From contig NZ_JAMPKJ010000004.1 of NCBI RefSeq assembly GCF_039962115.1, positions 62,001-126,000 on the forward strand: 64,000 nt of DNA, in the 5' to 3' direction. Every line of letters starts with the position of its first letter. Position 1 is the first letter of the stretch. Shown in pieces: positions 62,276-64,000 of the stretch. This DNA comes from Funiculus sociatus GB2-C1 (GTDB taxonomy: Bacteria > Cyanobacteriota > Cyanobacteriia > Cyanobacteriales > FACHB-T130). The position numbers and the translations under genes were made by a program. The notes beneath the pieces were generated by a model. That model was not told the origin of the DNA. It did no database searches and saw only the letters and a list, made by a program, of their open reading frames with translations.

Positions 62276-63826
62276 TCAATGACCCTGCTCGTCAAATTCT
62301 TGTTGGGGTGCGTTTTTCGGTGAGGCTTCTGTCAAAGGTTTGACGACGCGGGCGATCGCTTCTTGTACAAACGCCTTCACAAACTCATCTTTGCGATTGA
62401 GTTGAAACTGTCGCTGGACAACTTCGGTAATGCCGCCGTCACCCCAATCTTGATCGTGGCGGAAGTATTCAATGAAACTTTTACCAGCAATGCGGGTGAG
62501 GTAAGCTGCGGTAACGCCTTGAACTGCTTTCCCAATCGGATAGGCGGCGACACTCAGTTGCAGTACCCTGGAGAGCAATTCTATCGCTCCTTGAACTATT
62601 CCCAAACTTGCCAAAGTTTTCCCTAGAGAAAGCGCTAATTCGCGCCCCCGATCCATATTCAGTTCGCAACCGTAAATTTTGCCAATTTCTACTACCATTT
62701 GGGCATTTACGGCAGCAGTTGCCAACAAATCTACCACTGGCAAGGGAGTAACGGCGATGACACCTGCACCAATCCACTGATAACGTTCTACTATTTTGTC
62801 GGCTTGTCGGCGGCGCTGGGTATCAAGTAGTCGTCGCGCTTCTTCTCCCAGTCGCTGAGATTGCAGTAATATGTTGTCTGCTACCAAGTCTTCACCTTCG
62901 GCGCGGAGAACGATTGCCATGCGGCGGATTAAGGGCATGACATCGGGTTCGGGTTGAAAGGTTTCTCCGGTTTCCAATTTTGCTGGTTGAGGATTGGCAG
63001 AAATTGCAACGACATCAGATGTGGAGATAAATCCGCGTACTCTTTCTCGGAGACGGGCGAGTATGGTTTCTTTGTCGGTTTCTGTGTAAAGATCGGTTTT
63101 GTTGAGGATAAGAAGCGATCGCTTGCCAATTTCCGCTAAAGTTCGCAGCGGTTGATATTCCGATTGTCGCAAGTCATTATCTACCACAAACAGCAATAAA
63201 TCGGCTTCTGTTGCCAATTGTCGCGCCAGTTGTTCTCGTTGCGTTCCCGCCACACCCGCTTCTAAAATTCCTGGCGTATCCGTGACCAGAATTTCCCGAT
63301 TTAATCCTTTCAACTTGAGAACGTAAGTTTCCCCTACCTCTGTTGTACCCATTGGCGCGTCTACTCTGCCCACCATGCGCCCAATTAAGGCATTTACCAG
63401 AGAAGTTTTACCAGCGGAACCCGTACCAAAGACGACTACCAACAGTTCCCCACGAGACAAGTTTGCCTCAATTTCGCGCGATCGCTCTAGTAAAGCCTGC
63501 TTAGATACCTCATCCTGAATTTGCGCTACCTGCTGGCGCACAGCTTTAAGAGTTTCCTCAGCTGCTTCCGTCTTCGCTTCCGGGACTTTCGGAAGTCTGC
63601 GGCGTGATGAGCGTTTTGGCTGCCCAAACAAATTTACATAATATATAAATGCGCCAATTATCGCCCCCAACAACACAATCACCAACAATAACAGCAGATT
63701 CGCCAGCAGGGGGGCTGTGAAGGAGATTTGAATATAAAGCCGATATAGAGAGTTTATCAGCCACAGCATCAGCCCCAGGATTAAACTGAGGCCAACTAAT
63801 AGCGTTAATAAGCGCGACAAAGGCAT
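62276..63826 (-). CDS. Membrane-anchored GTPase with C-terminal DUF697-like domain
   Basis: This protein has 516 residues. Two N-terminal hydrophobic helices (about 8-28 and 38-62) are followed by a coiled linker. The G domain has G1 GTGSAGKTSLVNALIG (about 133), G3 DTPGILEAGV, G4 ILNKTDLYTE and G5 VAISANP. The C-terminal half (about 340-480) contains VAVTPLPVVDLLATAAVNAQ, a DUF697-type helical region. It is related to the Era/YcjF-type proteins common in cyanobacteria. It may act at membranes in ribosome or stress functions, but the role is unknown. Confidence 0.9.
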   Translation of the reverse strand: MPLSRLLTLLVGLSLILGLMLWLINSLYRLYIQISFTAPLLANLLLLLVIVLLGAIIGAFIYYVNLFGQPKRSSRRRLPKVPEAKTEAAEETLKAVRQQVAQIQDEVSKQALLERSREIEANLSRGELLVVVFGTGSAGKTSLVNALIGRMVGRVDAPMGTTEVGETYVLKLKGLNREILVTDTPGILEAGVAGTQREQLARQLATEADLLLFVVDNDLRQSEYQPLRTLAEIGKRSLLILNKTDLYTETDKETILARLRERVRGFISTSDVVAISANPQPAKLETGETFQPEPDVMPLIRRMAIVLRAEGEDLVADNILLQSQRLGEEARRLLDTQRRRQADKIVERYQWIGAGVIAVTPLPVVDLLATAAVNAQMVVEIGKIYGCELNMDRGRELALSLGKTLASLGIVQGAIELLSRVLQLSVAAYPIGKAVQGVTAAYLTRIAGKSFIEYFRHDQDWGDGGITEVVQRQFQLNRKDEFVKAFVQEAIARVVKPLTEASPKNAPQQEFDEQGH

Positions 63827-64000
63827 GAAGAAGTTTAGTAATTTACTTTAAATTTTAGAAAAACAGCGGCGCAATCAGAGCTGTCAGGAAAGCAAATTCA
63901 GAATTTACACGGATCTTCTTGCCACACCCTACTGCCATAATAAGCCTGAAACTCAAAAAGCAGGTTATAGTATCAAGCATTTCCCTAGGCAAATAGTCGG
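63827..64000. other. Right-edge intergenic sequence
   Basis: 174 bp upstream of the GTPase gene without any recognisable gene start or repeat. Confidence 0.4.

Overview
The window reads as the chromosome of a cyanobacterium, probably a filamentous or other large-genome lineage. HIP1 octamers (GCGATCGC) occur throughout. Cyanobacterial hallmarks include PII with an upstream NtcA box, a Ser/Thr kinase fused to a GUN4 domain, a cytochrome c6 homologue, DUF2555, WYL-regulated type I-D CRISPR genes, and many intergenic heptanucleotide (CCCCAAT-like) tandem repeats. No rRNA, tRNA or CRISPR array was seen.

Layout. 1-3 kb: the 5' part of a type I-D Cas3' helicase running off the left edge, divergent from a WYL-type regulator. 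3-10 kb: a SafE/MsrQ-like membrane fusion overlapping a secreted YtkA-like protein, an M28 peptidase, a pentapeptide-repeat protein, a gamma-glutamylcyclotransferase-like protein, a MITE-like element, a secreted triple-repeat protein and RdgB. 10-21 kb: glnB, a coiled-coil membrane protein, thiD, ftsZ, ftsQ, a P-loop NTPase, glyS and murD. 21-25 kb: a phosphonate/phosphite-type ABC operon (phnD, a GNAT acetyltransferase, phnC, double-length phnE). 25-37 kb: GUN4 kinase, coaBC, DUF2555, an esterase, a Crp/Fnr regulator, ilvB with a zinc ribbon, an ethylene-receptor-like GGDEF-EAL protein, an MFS transporter and an RRM protein.

37.5-50.7 kb is the most striking block: eight co-directional genes that look like the baseplate and spike half of a contractile injection system (VgrG spike, PAAR tip, gp25, baseplate J, tail protein I). 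Downstream are a DUF4159-like protein and two large proteins with the same plan: Ig-like domains, one transmembrane helix, then either a WD40 propeller or more Ig-like domains with a Pro-rich tail. No sheath, tube, terminator or AAA+ remodelling gene is present, so those must lie elsewhere or be absent. The membrane-spanning subunits suggest a membrane-anchored apparatus, comparable in concept to the thylakoid-anchored systems known from cyanobacteria.

51-64 kb: an aldo/keto reductase, an LRR protein built from nearly identical 66-bp units, a cytochrome c6-like protein, small unknowns, VOC and DUF4385 proteins, a secreted protein, a fasciclin gene beside a decayed fasciclin fragment, an ABC ATPase, a PanE-like reductase, a 2OG-Fe(II) oxygenase and a DUF697-type GTPase.

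A recurring theme is intergenic repeat DNA that has become coding sequence: inside phnE, inside the GGDEF domain, inside baseplate J and at the CoaBC N-terminus, each time with the frame kept open.
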